64,000 nucleotides of DNA. It comes from JAJDTQ01 sp963422385 (lineage in GTDB: Bacteria; Desulfobacterota; Binatia; UBA9968; JAJDTQ01). The position numbers and the translations under genes were made by a program. Below the pieces are notes generated by a model that saw nothing but the letters and a program-made list of their open reading frames with translations, was not told the origin of the DNA and made no database searches. Location of the stretch: positions 558,001 to 622,000 of the forward strand of contig OY729432.1 of NCBI GenBank assembly GCA_963422385.1, read 5' to 3'. Shown here piece by piece: positions 16,827-26,039 of the stretch; position 1 is the stretch's first letter; the number at the start of each line of letters is the position of its first letter.

Positions 16827-17381
16827 GTGACTCCCGGCGCCGCACGTTTCGCCCAAGCCGCCCTGGTAGGGGACTCCGATCCCCCCGAGCACACTATGGT
16901 GCTGGCGAAGCACGCCGGCGAGATGCTGGGGCGCCGCGGCATCACCCTGGTCACCGGCGGTCGCGGCGGGGTCATGGAAGCCGCGGCCCGAGGAGCCGCC
17001 CGGGTCGGCGGCCTCACCGTGGGGATCACTCCCGGTACGGATGCGAAATCAGCCAACCCCTGGTGCGACATCGTCCTTCCCACCGGCCTGGGCCACGCGC
17101 GAAACGTCCTCACGGCGCTGGCCGGTGACTTCATCGTGGCAGTGGGCGGCGGCGCCGGCACCCTTTCCGAACTGTGCTTCGGATGGATCCACGGACGGCC
17201 CATCTACGTCCTGCAGGGATCGGGAGGATGGTCCGACAGGCTTGCCGGCGGCGCGCTGGACCACCGCGCTTCGTCGGTGATCGTAACATGTGACGGCGTG
17301 GAGGCGCTGGAACGCGAAGTGGTGCGGTTCTGCGCCGCCAGGGAGCTCAGGATCCGGGAGCCAGACGCCGGGCGGGGTTGA
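16827..17381 (+). CDS. SLOG/LOG-like (TIGR00725-type) protein
   Basis: 184-residue Rossmann-type SLOG protein with the two diagnostic loops: VTGGRGGVMEAAARGA near residue 42, and GGGAGTLSE (the PGGxGTxxE equivalent) near residue 107. Members bind nucleotide-like or molybdopterin-like ligands; some are cytokinin-type phosphoribohydrolases, others are of unknown function. GTG is the likely start. The stop codon overlaps the following permease start by 4 bp, giving tight coupling. Its specific ligand is unknown. Confidence 0.75.
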   Translation: MTPGAARFAQAALVGDSDPPEHTMVLAKHAGEMLGRRGITLVTGGRGGVMEAAARGAARVGGLTVGITPGTDAKSANPWCDIVLPTGLGHARNVLTALAGDFIVAVGGGAGTLSELCFGWIHGRPIYVLQGSGGWSDRLAGGALDHRASSVIVTCDGVEALEREVVRFCAARELRIREPDAGRG

Positions 17382-18481
17382 ACGACCGTACCCCCGAACG
17401 TTTATGGTGGTTCATGAACGCGCGCTCACAGGCATGGTTCTGGCTCCTGGTCCCGGCGGCGGCGTTGCTGCTCGTCTGGCTCCTGAGCGCCATCCTGTTT
17501 CCTTTCGTGCTGGGCATCGCCCTTGCCTACGCTCTCGACCCGGCCGCCGGGTGGCTGGAACGGCGCGGGTGCTCACGCATGGCAGCCACCGTGCTTATCG
17601 GCGCCGGCTTCTTCGGCGCCGGGATGTTGCTGTTGCTGCTGCTCATTCCACCGGTGGCGGAGCAGGCCGCGGATCTGCTCCAAAAGCTTCCGGAGCTGGT
17701 CTCGGGCCTCGTCCGATCCATTGGCCCGCTTCTGGCCCGGGCCCTGAACGCCATCGGCGCCGACCAGCTGGAAGGGCTTCACCAGACCCTGGCCGGGAAC
17801 CTGCGGCGGATGGCCACCCTGGGACTGGGGCTGCTCAAGGGCCTCCTCGGCGGCGGCGCTGCGGTCATCAACGTAGCCTCTCTCCTCACCATCACCCCCC
17901 TCACCACCTTTTACGTGCTGCGGCAATGGCCCGGGATCATCGCCGCCGTGGACGACTGGCTGCCCCGGGACCACGCCGACACCGTGCGCGGCATCCTGCG
18001 CGACATCGACGTGGTGCTCAAGGGCTTCATCCACGGCTCCGTCATCGTCTGTGCCGTGCTGGCGGCTTTCTACGGCATCGCCCTGTCGCTGGCGGGCCTC
18101 GACTACGGCCTGACCATCGGACTCGCCACCGGCGCCCTTTCCTTCATCCCCTACGTGGGAACGATCTTCGGGCTCGTCTCGTCCGTGGGGGTAGCCTTTC
18201 TGCAGTTCTGGCCGGATTGGCTTCGGATCGCCGTGGTCCCGGGAATCTTTCTCGCGGGCCAGTTGCTGGCCGACTACGTCCTGACTCCGCGGGTCATGGG
18301 CAGCCGCATCGCCGTCCATCCCCTGTGGCTCATCTTCGGCCTGTTCGCCGGCGGCGCCATCTTCGGCTTCGTCGGGATGTTGCTGTCGGTACCCGCCACC
18401 GCCGCCATCGGCGTCCTCACCCGCTTCTTCATCGGGCGCTACAAGGAATCTTCGTTATATCGGGGAGCGGGCGGCGCCTGA
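17378..18481 (+). CDS. AI-2E/PerM-family permease
   Basis: 367-residue membrane protein of the PerM/AI-2E exporter family. N-terminal hydrophobic helices (FWLLVPAAALLLVWLLS; ILFPFVLGIALAYALDP) are followed by a soluble helical middle (about 95-150) and a C-terminal transmembrane bundle. The family signature is in GALSFIPYVGTIFGL and a late DYVLTPRVMGSRIAVHPLWLI. Substrates vary across the family and cannot be inferred. The TTG start overlaps the SLOG gene by 4 bp; an ATG at 17414 is the alternative. Confidence 0.85.
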   Translation: MNDRTPERLWWFMNARSQAWFWLLVPAAALLLVWLLSAILFPFVLGIALAYALDPAAGWLERRGCSRMAATVLIGAGFFGAGMLLLLLLIPPVAEQAADLLQKLPELVSGLVRSIGPLLARALNAIGADQLEGLHQTLAGNLRRMATLGLGLLKGLLGGGAAVINVASLLTITPLTTFYVLRQWPGIIAAVDDWLPRDHADTVRGILRDIDVVLKGFIHGSVIVCAVLAAFYGIALSLAGLDYGLTIGLATGALSFIPYVGTIFGLVSSVGVAFLQFWPDWLRIAVVPGIFLAGQLLADYVLTPRVMGSRIAVHPLWLIFGLFAGGAIFGFVGMLLSVPATAAIGVLTRFFIGRYKESSLYRGAGGA

Positions 18482-18606
18482 CGGGACCGGTCGGACATTC
18501 ATTTCTGGGCGACCGGGCAAGCGGGATGGTGAAACGGCGCGGGGTGGAAACGTCAGACACTCGAAAGTGCGCCCACCTGCCAAGGGAGAGGGGAATCGAA
18601 CAGGAA

Positions 18607-19064
18607 TCAAGAAATCATCTTGACCACGGTCGATCCTTCATGGTTTTCGATTATCTTCGCTGCGGGTGTATTGAAAGCGTAATCATGAACGCGTGATGGA
18701 CTGATAGGATCGCGTCCTGAATATCGTCGTCGCCCTCCAGGTCTTTGATAATCAAACCCATTTTTCTCAAGATCAGCGACTCGGTGGCAGAGACATAACC
18801 GCCAGGACTATGGACGAGCATGTCGAGTCCCCGACCTCTGTCCATCTGATGAAAGCAGGACATGAAGCCCGCTTTGTCTTCGTCCGTGATTTGCGTAACG
18901 TTGTGAAACTGATCTCCTGTTTTCTGTAGCCAACCTGAGTAGTAGCAAAGGACGTTGCGACCGGTGAGTTTGGAGAGTTTCGAGAGGTAGAATCGACGGA
19001 CCTCATCATAAGGTGATTGTCTCGGCGCGTTAATCTCACTGAGAATCTGGTTCCAATTGCCCAT
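18607..19064 (-). pseudogene. SDH-family Clp-fold serine protease, deleted and frameshifted
   Basis: The N-terminal part (MGNWNQILSEIN, then VRRFYLSKLSKLTGRN, YYSGWLQK, MDRGRGLDMLVHSPGG and ATESL) matches bacterial Clp-fold serine proteinases of the SDH type. After ATESL it jumps directly to the family C terminus (GLIIKDLEGDDDIQDAILSVHHAFMITLS), so roughly the central half of the protein, including the catalytic serine region, is gone. A one-base shift near 18665 then moves the reading frame; the remaining C terminus TPAAKIIENHEGSTVVKMIS is intact in the other frame and stops at 18607. With both lesions this copy should be inactive. Confidence 0.8.
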
Positions 19065-19227
19065 CTCCCCTCCGTTGTCCTGTTCCGTCAGCGACATAGC
19101 TCGGAACGTATGCGTTCATTCCCGGTATGGAGAGATCGTCACTGATGCCTGGTTGTGACAATAGCGGACTCAAAACGGCAAGCATTTCCTTTACGGACAC
19201 TCCCTTTCGATTCTCCAGTGTAGCCAT
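19036..19227 (-). CDS. Small hypothetical protein upstream of the protease pseudogene
   Basis: 63 codons with a strong ribosome site (AAGGAGAG, 8 bp before the ATG). It overlaps the start of the Clp-fold pseudogene by 29 bp. The sequence begins MATLENRKGVSVKEMLAVL and is predicted soluble; I do not recognise a family. The C terminus, read through the overlap, looks poor in protein character, so this may itself be a shortened remnant of a partner gene of the protease. Confidence 0.4.
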   Translation of the reverse strand: MATLENRKGVSVKEMLAVLSPLLSQPGISDDLSIPGMNAYVPSYVADGTGQRRGDGQLEPDSQ

Positions 19228-19348
19228 GAGTTACTCTCCTTCATAATCGAGGGGGCCCTTCGACCGCGCTTTGCGGCACTTCCATCCCCTTTCAACGAGG
19301 GAAGGTGCCACGTGGGAACCAAAAGGCGCAAGATGCGTTTCGTAGGGT

Positions 19349-20116
19349 TCACTGGGTCAGCTTGCGCTGCATGAGGCGTGCCGCATACGTGAGCATCACC
19401 GCGGAAAGCCCCAGAATATACGCTATGTCCCAGAGAAGCGCGGCTGACGGCGCGCCGTGGAAGGCTGCCCGCGCCAGCCGCACGGGATGGAGCAGCGGCA
19501 GGCACTCGGCCACCCAGAGCCAAGGCCCCGTCAGGCGTTCTTCCAGGGGGAAGAAGACCGACGAGAAGAGGAACAGAGGCGTGAGGAACAGGGTGAAGTA
19601 GAAGCTGTAGAACTCGATCTGGGCAATGCGCAGGGTGAACGCCAGCCCGATGGCGGAGAAGAGAAGACCCGTCAGGGGCACCACCGGCAGCACCCAGAGA
19701 GCCGTGGGCAGAGGCGCGAGTCCGGCCGCGGCCACCACGAGAGCGAAGCACAGGCCGTAGATGCACGACCGGGTCATGGCCCACAGCAGCTCCCCGGCCA
19801 CCACGTCCACGGGCTGAATCGGGGTGGTCAACATGGCATCGTACGTCTTCTCGAAATTCATTCGCACGAAGATGTTGTAGGTCACTTCGAAGCTCGTGCC
19901 GTTCATGGCCGCCACGCACACCAGACCCGGGGCGAGAAACTGGATGTAGGACGTCCCGCCCATGGTGGTGATGTAGGCCCCGAGGCCTACCCCGATGGAT
20001 ACGAGGTAGAGGACCGGCTCGAAGAAGTTGGGCAGGATGTTCCAGCTCCAGGTCCGGCGGTACATCGCCGCATTGCGCCGCCACACCGCCAGTGCGTACC
20101 GCCAGGAGAGGGTCAC
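19349..20116 (-). CDS. ABC-2 type (NodJ-like) exporter permease
   Basis: 255 residues with six hydrophobic segments and the ABC-2 layout. It starts WRYALAVWRRNAAMYRRTW, with the conserved FLAPGLVCVAAMNGTSFEVTY loop and a late FFPLEERL segment before the last helices. It forms the membrane channel for the ATPase encoded just upstream (4-bp overlap). NodIJ-like pairs export polysaccharides, lipo-oligosaccharides or drugs; the substrate here is unknown. Confidence 0.88.
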   Translation of the reverse strand: MTLSWRYALAVWRRNAAMYRRTWSWNILPNFFEPVLYLVSIGVGLGAYITTMGGTSYIQFLAPGLVCVAAMNGTSFEVTYNIFVRMNFEKTYDAMLTTPIQPVDVVAGELLWAMTRSCIYGLCFALVVAAAGLAPLPTALWVLPVVPLTGLLFSAIGLAFTLRIAQIEFYSFYFTLFLTPLFLFSSVFFPLEERLTGPWLWVAECLPLLHPVRLARAAFHGAPSAALLWDIAYILGLSAVMLTYAARLMQRKLTQ

Positions 20117-21033
20117 GGATGGTCCTCGAGACGGGTTCCCGTCAATGTCAGGAACACGTCCTCCAGATTGGTGGGTCGCACGGTCACGGCGCGGCCGCCG
20201 CCGGCCCCGAGACGGATACGCTCCAGCAGCGGGGCGGGGTCATCGAGGTAGATCATGCTGCGATTCCCCGACCGATAGCGCGGTGGACTATCGTCGAGAG
20301 CGCGCAACAGCGCGTATTCCTGTTCCGGGGTCGCGTCGAACTCAACCGCCTGCCGGGCCAGATAGCGCTCGATGAGATCTTCGGGCGCGCCCTGGGCGAT
20401 GACGTCGCCGGCGGACATGATGGCGACGGTGTCGCACAGCCGCTGGGCCTCGTCCATGTAGTGGGTGGTCAGGAGAACGGTGGCGCCCTCGTGGCGCAAG
20501 TCACGTACCCGGGACCAGAGGGCCAGCCGCACCGCCGGATCGAGCCCGGTGGTGGGTTCGTCGAGGATCAGCAACTCCGGACGGTTCATCAGCGAGAGGG
20601 CCACCGCCAGCCGGCGCTGATAGCCGCCGGACAGCTTGGCCACCGGCAGGTCGGCGTGGGAGCGCAGCTCCATGAAGTCGATGAGCTCTTCCACCCGCCG
20701 CGCCAGCCCGGCGCCGGTCAGGAGATGGTATCGCCCGAAGATGGCGAGGTTGGCCCGGGGCGACAGGGTCTCGATGAGAACGTTCTGCTGCAGCGTGACG
20801 CCCAGCCGTTGACGCACGGCGCGCACGTTGCGTGACGCATCCATGCCGAACACGCGGACCTGGCCGCTGGTGGGCAGGGTGACGCCGTAGATCATGCGGA
20901 GCGTCGTGGTCTTGCCGGCCCCGTTGGGACCCAGAAGACCAAAACAGACGCCCTGCGGAACGTTCAGGGTGAGATCGTCCACGGCCACCCGCTCGCCGAA
21001 GCGCTTGGTGACGCCGGAAACTTCAACGATCAC
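20113..21033 (-). CDS. ABC exporter ATP-binding protein (NodI-like)
   Basis: 306 residues. Walker A GPNGAGKTTT is near residue 36, Q-loop LGVTLQQNVL, signature LSGGYQRR, Walker B LLILDEPTTGLDP, and an H-loop in LLTTHYMDEAQRL. The roughly 80-residue C-terminal extension is typical of the NodI/DrrA exporter group. It overlaps the permease gene by 4 bp and lies 22 bp downstream of the amidohydrolase stop codon; all three share a strand and may be one transcript. Confidence 0.92.
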   Translation of the reverse strand: MIVEVSGVTKRFGERVAVDDLTLNVPQGVCFGLLGPNGAGKTTTLRMIYGVTLPTSGQVRVFGMDASRNVRAVRQRLGVTLQQNVLIETLSPRANLAIFGRYHLLTGAGLARRVEELIDFMELRSHADLPVAKLSGGYQRRLAVALSLMNRPELLILDEPTTGLDPAVRLALWSRVRDLRHEGATVLLTTHYMDEAQRLCDTVAIMSAGDVIAQGAPEDLIERYLARQAVEFDATPEQEYALLRALDDSPPRYRSGNRSMIYLDDPAPLLERIRLGAGGGRAVTVRPTNLEDVFLTLTGTRLEDHP

Positions 21034-21055
21034 GCGCGGGCCGCCAGCGGAGACA

Positions 21056-22119
21056 TCAATTGAGGCCGTAGAAGCGGCGCGCGTTGTCTCCCAGCACGGC
21101 CGCCTTGTCCCCCTCCGAGAGCTCCGCGTGGTTGCGCGTCTCCTCGATCATCTTCCGGGCCACCGGCAGGTCCACCTCGTGGGGATAGTCCGAGGAGTAG
21201 GCGAACGGCTCGATGCCGAGCGCCGGGCCAGATAGGGAAGGCTCACGTCGTTGCCCTCGCAACCGATGAGGATCTGACCGCTTGCGATGTAGTCGGGCAG
21301 CGGGCGGCAGGAGAGTCCTTCCAGCTCGGCGTCCCGTTCCATGCGGTCGGCGATGCAGGTCAGCCAGGCACAGCCACCCTCCAGAAACGCCACCCTGAGG
21401 GTCGAGTAGCGATCGAACCAGCCGTGGTAGATGAACGAGACCAGGGCGATCATGAGCGGTAACGGGTGGTGGAGCAGCCGGGAGCCCAACCGGCTGCTGA
21501 ACGAATCCAGGCCCACGCCGCGGTTGGAGCCGCCGTGAATGCCCAGCACGCAGCCGAGGTCCGCGGCTTCCTCGTAGACCGGTGCGTAGAACTCGTGGCC
21601 CAGGTGCAGGTCCAGGCCGGTGGAGGGAAGCATGCCGCCCGGAAGCCCCATCTCCTTCACGCAGCGGCGCAACTCCGCGGCCGCGGCCTTGGGGTCCTGC
21701 ATGGGCAGCAGCGCGATGGGGTGCAGCCGCTTGCTGATGCCGCGGTACCGCTCGGTGACGTAGTCGTTGTAGCCGCGGCACACCTTGACCGAGTAGCTGG
21801 GCTGCTGGATGAAGCCCAGGGACAAACCTTCGGTGGCGTACAGCACCGAGTCCGTAATCTCCGCTTTCTTCACGAACTCGAAGATGTCCTCGCCGGAACC
21901 CGGCCGGTCGTCGCTGGCCCTCACCGGGTTGATACGGCTCTCCGCGGTGTTCTCCTCGGTCTCCGGGTAGTGCATGCCGTCGATGGACGGAAACACGCCC
22001 GCCCGGTTGCGGGGCGGATTCAACGCGTATTCCTTCGCTTCCGGGACCATGTACTCCGCCATCTCGGGTATGGACTCGATCAGGTGGCCATCGGCGTCGA
22101 CAACGGAAATCTCGCTCAT
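21056..22119 (-). pseudogene. Amidohydrolase-2-family enzyme with a frameshift
   Basis: TIM-barrel metal-dependent hydrolase of the amidohydrolase-2/ACMSD-like group. The metal motif VVDADGHLIE is at the N terminus, with GIHGGSN near the middle and WFDRYSTLRVAFLEGG following. The frame then breaks at about position 21227: after VSLPYLARR the expected continuation LGIEPFAYSSDYPHEVD is found one base out of phase and runs intact to YGLN at 21056. Adding one base in the run CGGCGCTCGG restores a protein of about 354 residues. A genuine recent mutation and a sequencing error are equally possible, as no other lesion is present. Confidence 0.82.
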
Positions 22120-22202
22120 TTCAACCTCCCGCGTGGTCAGGGTTCGAAAACCGGCCTAACACCGGGTGTCGGCAAGGTCAACCGGGATACTGGAGGCGCG
22201 CC

Positions 22203-23414
22203 TCAGTCCCGTCGGAACCTCAGGGGCAGCACGATGCACGCACCTGCCAGCAGACAGGCGCCGGGGAAGAAAAAAGCCGTCATGATGCCGAAACGTTCGC
22301 TGAGATATCCTGCCATCGTGGGCGCAGGCACCACCAGGATGTGGGTGCCGAAGGACACCAGTCCGAAGGAGGATGCCTGACTTTCCTTTCCCGCCACGTC
22401 CAGTGCCGCCGCGGTCGTCACGTTGGCCACCGTGTAGAAGAGAAATCCGATGGCGATGACCACGATCGCCAGCATCACTTCGTTCGTCGCCCACTGCAGC
22501 AGGAAGTACACGACCCCAAGGATCAGCAGCGAAGGAGCCAGTACCGGCTTGCGGCCCAGACGGTCCGACAGCACGCCCATCACGGGCTGGGCCACCAGAC
22601 CCGACACCGCCATGCACGTGAGATAAATGCCCATCAACCCCAGGCTGTAGCCCAGGTGCTCGGCAAGGTAGATGGGCAAAAACGTCATGGTCACCTGCCG
22701 TGCGATCTGATTGAAGCTTCGCACCAGCATCACTACCAGGACCACCGGATTCCGCGCCAGCCCCTTCATCTCCCGCAACAGCTTGGGCTTCTGCGCCGGG
22801 ATCTCGTCGCCCTCGAACATGCGCGCGGCATAGATCCACGCCACCCCCGCGGCCACGACACCTACCAGGACCTGACTTTCCATCACCCTTTGCCATGCGA
22901 AGTTCTCCAGCATGAAACCCATGGCCAGCGGGGTCACGGTGTTGCCTAGGGTGGCGCCCATGCCGTAGACCCCGATGGCCGTGGCCCGGCTCTCCGGGAA
23001 CTGATTCGAAAGCGAGGCCACCGAAGCCGGATGAAACAGCGTGGTTCCCGTGCCCAGGAGCGCGACGGCAAGCAGCGCCCACCCGTAGCCGGACAGTGTC
23101 CCGAACACCCAGCAACAAAGCGCCATGCACACCAGCGACGACGCCACGATGAGCGCGCGCCGGTGGACCCAGGTGTCGGCAAGCATTCCCGACGGGACGT
23201 CCAACGCGGCCTGAACCAACATCCGCATGGAGGCCAGACCGCCCAACTGCACGTCGTTGAGTCCCATGCTCGACTTGAGGATCGGCCCGAGCACGGGCAA
23301 GAGCTGCATGAACCAGTGGATGACGACGTGGGCCAGGGTGATGAAGCCCAGGAGCCTGAGGCGCGGTCGCCCAACCTGGGCGGCCAGAGTGCGGAGCGAT
23401 TCCAGTGTCTTCAT
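22203..23414 (-). CDS. MFS transporter
   Basis: 403-residue major facilitator with about 12 hydrophobic helices. The loop 2-3 motif is degenerate, but the loop 8-9 motif GVLSDRLGRKP is clear, as is FHPASVASLSNQFPES in the N-terminal half, a segment I associate with fosmidomycin-resistance-like and related MFS proteins. It is placed between an amidohydrolase and pncB without obvious linkage, so the substrate is unknown. An ATG start at 23414 fits the first helix. Confidence 0.85.
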   Translation of the reverse strand: MKTLESLRTLAAQVGRPRLRLLGFITLAHVVIHWFMQLLPVLGPILKSSMGLNDVQLGGLASMRMLVQAALDVPSGMLADTWVHRRALIVASSLVCMALCCWVFGTLSGYGWALLAVALLGTGTTLFHPASVASLSNQFPESRATAIGVYGMGATLGNTVTPLAMGFMLENFAWQRVMESQVLVGVVAAGVAWIYAARMFEGDEIPAQKPKLLREMKGLARNPVVLVVMLVRSFNQIARQVTMTFLPIYLAEHLGYSLGLMGIYLTCMAVSGLVAQPVMGVLSDRLGRKPVLAPSLLILGVVYFLLQWATNEVMLAIVVIAIGFLFYTVANVTTAAALDVAGKESQASSFGLVSFGTHILVVPAPTMAGYLSERFGIMTAFFFPGACLLAGACIVLPLRFRRD

Positions 23415-23460
23415 GAGGGTGCGCCGAATCAGGCAACCGCAGATCGGACGCCCGATGTAG

Positions 23461-23480
23461 GGGGGGGTTCAAACCCGCCC
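23461..23480. repeat. GGGCGGGTTT-family palindrome, copy c
   Basis: Short copy reading GGGGGGGTTC then AAACCCGCCC, in the 100-bp gap between the MFS start and the pncB stop codon. Confidence 0.6.
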
Positions 23481-23514
23481 GTGCCCGCATCGCTCTACCG
23501 GCCGATACAGGCTC

Positions 23515-24993
23515 CTAAACCGCTCCGTTGACCCCGCGGGCCTGCAGCACGAGCCGGGTCTTCATTTCATGGAGCCGAGCTTCGAGGCCCACCGGATACT
23601 CGTGCGGGTTCACCCGGCGTTTGATGCTGTTGTGGAATCCGGCAAGCTCACCCTGGGCCCGCTCTCTTGCCGTGTGCACGGATGGCACTTCGTAGACCAG
23701 CTCGCCTTCGCGGAACACCGGGATCAACAGATCCTGGAACTCGGCGCCGCCGGAAATGTGCTTCCTGCGAGTCATGTTCATGGGATCGACGATGGTGCAA
23801 TCGTCGGCAATCCCCAGGGATTCATCATAGATCGCATCCGCCATGAACCGGTCCCCCCGGCGGAAACGCCGCGCCTGAAGGATGCCCGGCGTCGATACCT
23901 TGATGGCCTGTTCGGAGAGCTTCACCTTGTTGATCCACCCGTTTCCCTCGGACCGTACGCACGACAACTTGTAGACGCCGCCGAGAGCGGGCTGGTCATA
24001 GCCGGTGGCCAGCTTGGTGCCGACGCCCCAGACGTTGATGCGGGCGCCCTCCTCCTTGAGCGACGCGATCAGGTGCTCGTCGAGATCGTTGCTGCCGACG
24101 ATGACCGCGTCCGGGAAACCGCCCTCATCCAGGATATGACGCGCTTCGATGCTGAGAAAGGCCAGGTCTCCGGAATCCAGACGGACGCCCACCAACTCGT
24201 GCCCCCGCTCCCGCAGCTTGCGGCCGATCTCCACCGCCTTGCGCACCCCGTTCAGGCTGTCGAACGTGTCTACCAGCAACAGACAGTTGTTGGGCATGGC
24301 CTCGGCGTAGGTCTCGAAGGCCTCCGTCTCGTCGCCGAAGGACAACACCCAACTGTGGGCATGAGTCCCCTTGACCGGAATGTCGAAGAGCTTCCCGGCC
24401 AAGGCGTTGGATGTTCCCGTGCAGCCGCCCACGTAGGCCGCCCGGCTCGCCGCGAGCGCTCCGTCGAAACCCTGCGCCCTCCTCAATCCGAACTCCAGCA
24501 CGGGCTCGCCGCGGGCGGACTGGCACACCCGCGCCGCCTTGGTGGCGATGAGGGTCTGAAAACAGATGATGTTGAGCAGCACCGTCTCCAGGATCTGGCA
24601 CTGCAGGATCGGTCCTCGGACCCGCACCAGGGGCTCGTGCGGGAACACCACCGTTCCCTCCGGAACGGCGTCCACGTCACAGGCGAACCGGCAGTCCCGC
24701 ATATAATCGAGAAAGGCATCCTCGAACAGCCGCTCGCCGTCGTTGCCCCGCAGTTGGGACAGGTACTCGAGGTCGCTGGCGTCAAATCCGAAACGCTTCA
24801 GCACCTCGACGACGTGCCCGAGCCCGCAACCCACGGCGAAACCGCCATGATAGGGGTTCTCACGGAAAGAAAGGTGAAACACCGCTTCCTTTTGGGCGGT
24901 CCCGGACTTCCAGTAAGCACATGCCATGGTGAGCTGGTAGAGGTCCGTCAGCAGCGCCAGGGAGTTGTTGTAGAGCTGTTCGAGGGTATGCAT
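23515..24993 (-). CDS. pncB: Nicotinate phosphoribosyltransferase
   Basis: 492-residue type II phosphoribosyltransferase that turns nicotinate and PRPP into nicotinate mononucleotide in NAD salvage. Family landmarks: LLTDLYQLTMACAYW at the N terminus, FGLRRAQGFDGALAASRAAY with the conserved GxDxA-type substrate loop, the HAHSWVLSF histidine region near 230, LDSGDL near 290, and GVGTKLATGYDQP near 350. Length matches the longer bacterial form. It is monocistronic by position. Confidence 0.93.
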   Translation of the reverse strand: MHTLEQLYNNSLALLTDLYQLTMACAYWKSGTAQKEAVFHLSFRENPYHGGFAVGCGLGHVVEVLKRFGFDASDLEYLSQLRGNDGERLFEDAFLDYMRDCRFACDVDAVPEGTVVFPHEPLVRVRGPILQCQILETVLLNIICFQTLIATKAARVCQSARGEPVLEFGLRRAQGFDGALAASRAAYVGGCTGTSNALAGKLFDIPVKGTHAHSWVLSFGDETEAFETYAEAMPNNCLLLVDTFDSLNGVRKAVEIGRKLRERGHELVGVRLDSGDLAFLSIEARHILDEGGFPDAVIVGSNDLDEHLIASLKEEGARINVWGVGTKLATGYDQPALGGVYKLSCVRSEGNGWINKVKLSEQAIKVSTPGILQARRFRRGDRFMADAIYDESLGIADDCTIVDPMNMTRRKHISGGAEFQDLLIPVFREGELVYEVPSVHTARERAQGELAGFHNSIKRRVNPHEYPVGLEARLHEMKTRLVLQARGVNGAV

Positions 24994-25181
24994 AACCGGA
25001 GCACTGGATACGTCGGGCCGACACTGAAGGCCAGTTTAGGTGCTGGCACGCAGGTAATCAAGCACGGTTGCGGCTGCCGCCCCGTTGTTACACAATCACC
25101 GGCACGGCTTTCGGGCACTGCGTCGATGCCATGCGGGGCCGGATGACCTCCGCATCCGGTGAAAACCTTGGAGGGTAAAAC

Positions 25182-25946
25182 GTGGCGAAGAGAAGCGAAG
25201 AGTTCTTGTACGACAGGGAAGCGGCGAGGCAGGCACGCCTGGATCTGGCTGCTGCCTATCGTCTCGCGGTCCGCTTCGGGTTCCACGAAGGAATCGACAA
25301 CCACTTCAGCCTTCTCCTCCCCGGGCGAGACGACTTGATGCTGTTGAATCCTTATCCGCTCCACTGGTCGGAAGTGACGGCCGGCAACCTTCTTCTCGTG
25401 GACTTCCAGGGCAACCGCATCGAGGGCTCGCACCAGGTGGAGTCCACCGCGCTGCACATCCACGGGCCGCTCCACCAAACCAACCCGGAGGATTTCCGCT
25501 GCCTCCTGCATACCCACATGCCCTATGCTACCGCCATCGCCTGCCGTCAGGGAGGCCGCCTCGAGATGGTGCACCAAGTCAGCACCCGGTTCGAGAACGA
25601 CGTCGCCTATCTCGAGGACTACAACGGGTTGGTGCTTGACCGAACGGAAGGCGGCCGCATCGCTCATGTGATGGCGGACAAGAACGTGCTGTTCATGGCC
25701 AATCACGGGGTGATCACCGCCGGGCGGACCGTGGCGGAGGCCTTTGACCGGCTGTACTTCCTGGAACGCGCCTGCAGAGTGCAGGTGCTGGCGGACATGG
25801 GCGGACACCGGATCCAGCGCCTGCCACAGGAAACCATCGACTACCTGAGCCGTCAACGAGGCGACGGAGAGTCCCTGGCGGCCGAACGCCACTTCGCCGC
25901 CCTGAAACGCATGCTCGATCGCGAAGAGCCGGACTACGTGGATTGA
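25182..25946 (+). CDS. Class II aldolase/adducin-family protein
   Basis: 254-residue zinc-type aldolase fold. The nucleophilic and substrate loop is seen in GIDNHFSLLLPG, the first zinc pair in CLLHTHMPYATAI, and the third histidine in FMANHGVITAG near residue 170, so the metal site is complete. Members include fuculose-phosphate aldolase, various decarboxylases and unknown hydro-lyases. The GTG start is preceded by TTGGAGGG. It stands alone, so no substrate can be assigned. Confidence 0.85.
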   Translation: MAKRSEEFLYDREAARQARLDLAAAYRLAVRFGFHEGIDNHFSLLLPGRDDLMLLNPYPLHWSEVTAGNLLLVDFQGNRIEGSHQVESTALHIHGPLHQTNPEDFRCLLHTHMPYATAIACRQGGRLEMVHQVSTRFENDVAYLEDYNGLVLDRTEGGRIAHVMADKNVLFMANHGVITAGRTVAEAFDRLYFLERACRVQVLADMGGHRIQRLPQETIDYLSRQRGDGESLAAERHFAALKRMLDREEPDYVD

Positions 25947-25980
25947 AACGCGTTTCTCCCCGCAAGGGGGCGCCGAGGCG

Positions 25981-26003
25981 CGGGCGGGCCTGAAACCCGC
26001 CCC
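25981..26003. repeat. GGGCGGGTTT-family palindrome, copy d
   Basis: Copy reading CGGGCGGGCC, TG, AAACCCGCCC in the convergent gap between the aldolase and tatC. One side has GCC for GTT. Confidence 0.6.
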
Positions 26004-26039
26004 GACAACGTTCTGCCGAGGACCAACCGGGAAAAGCCT

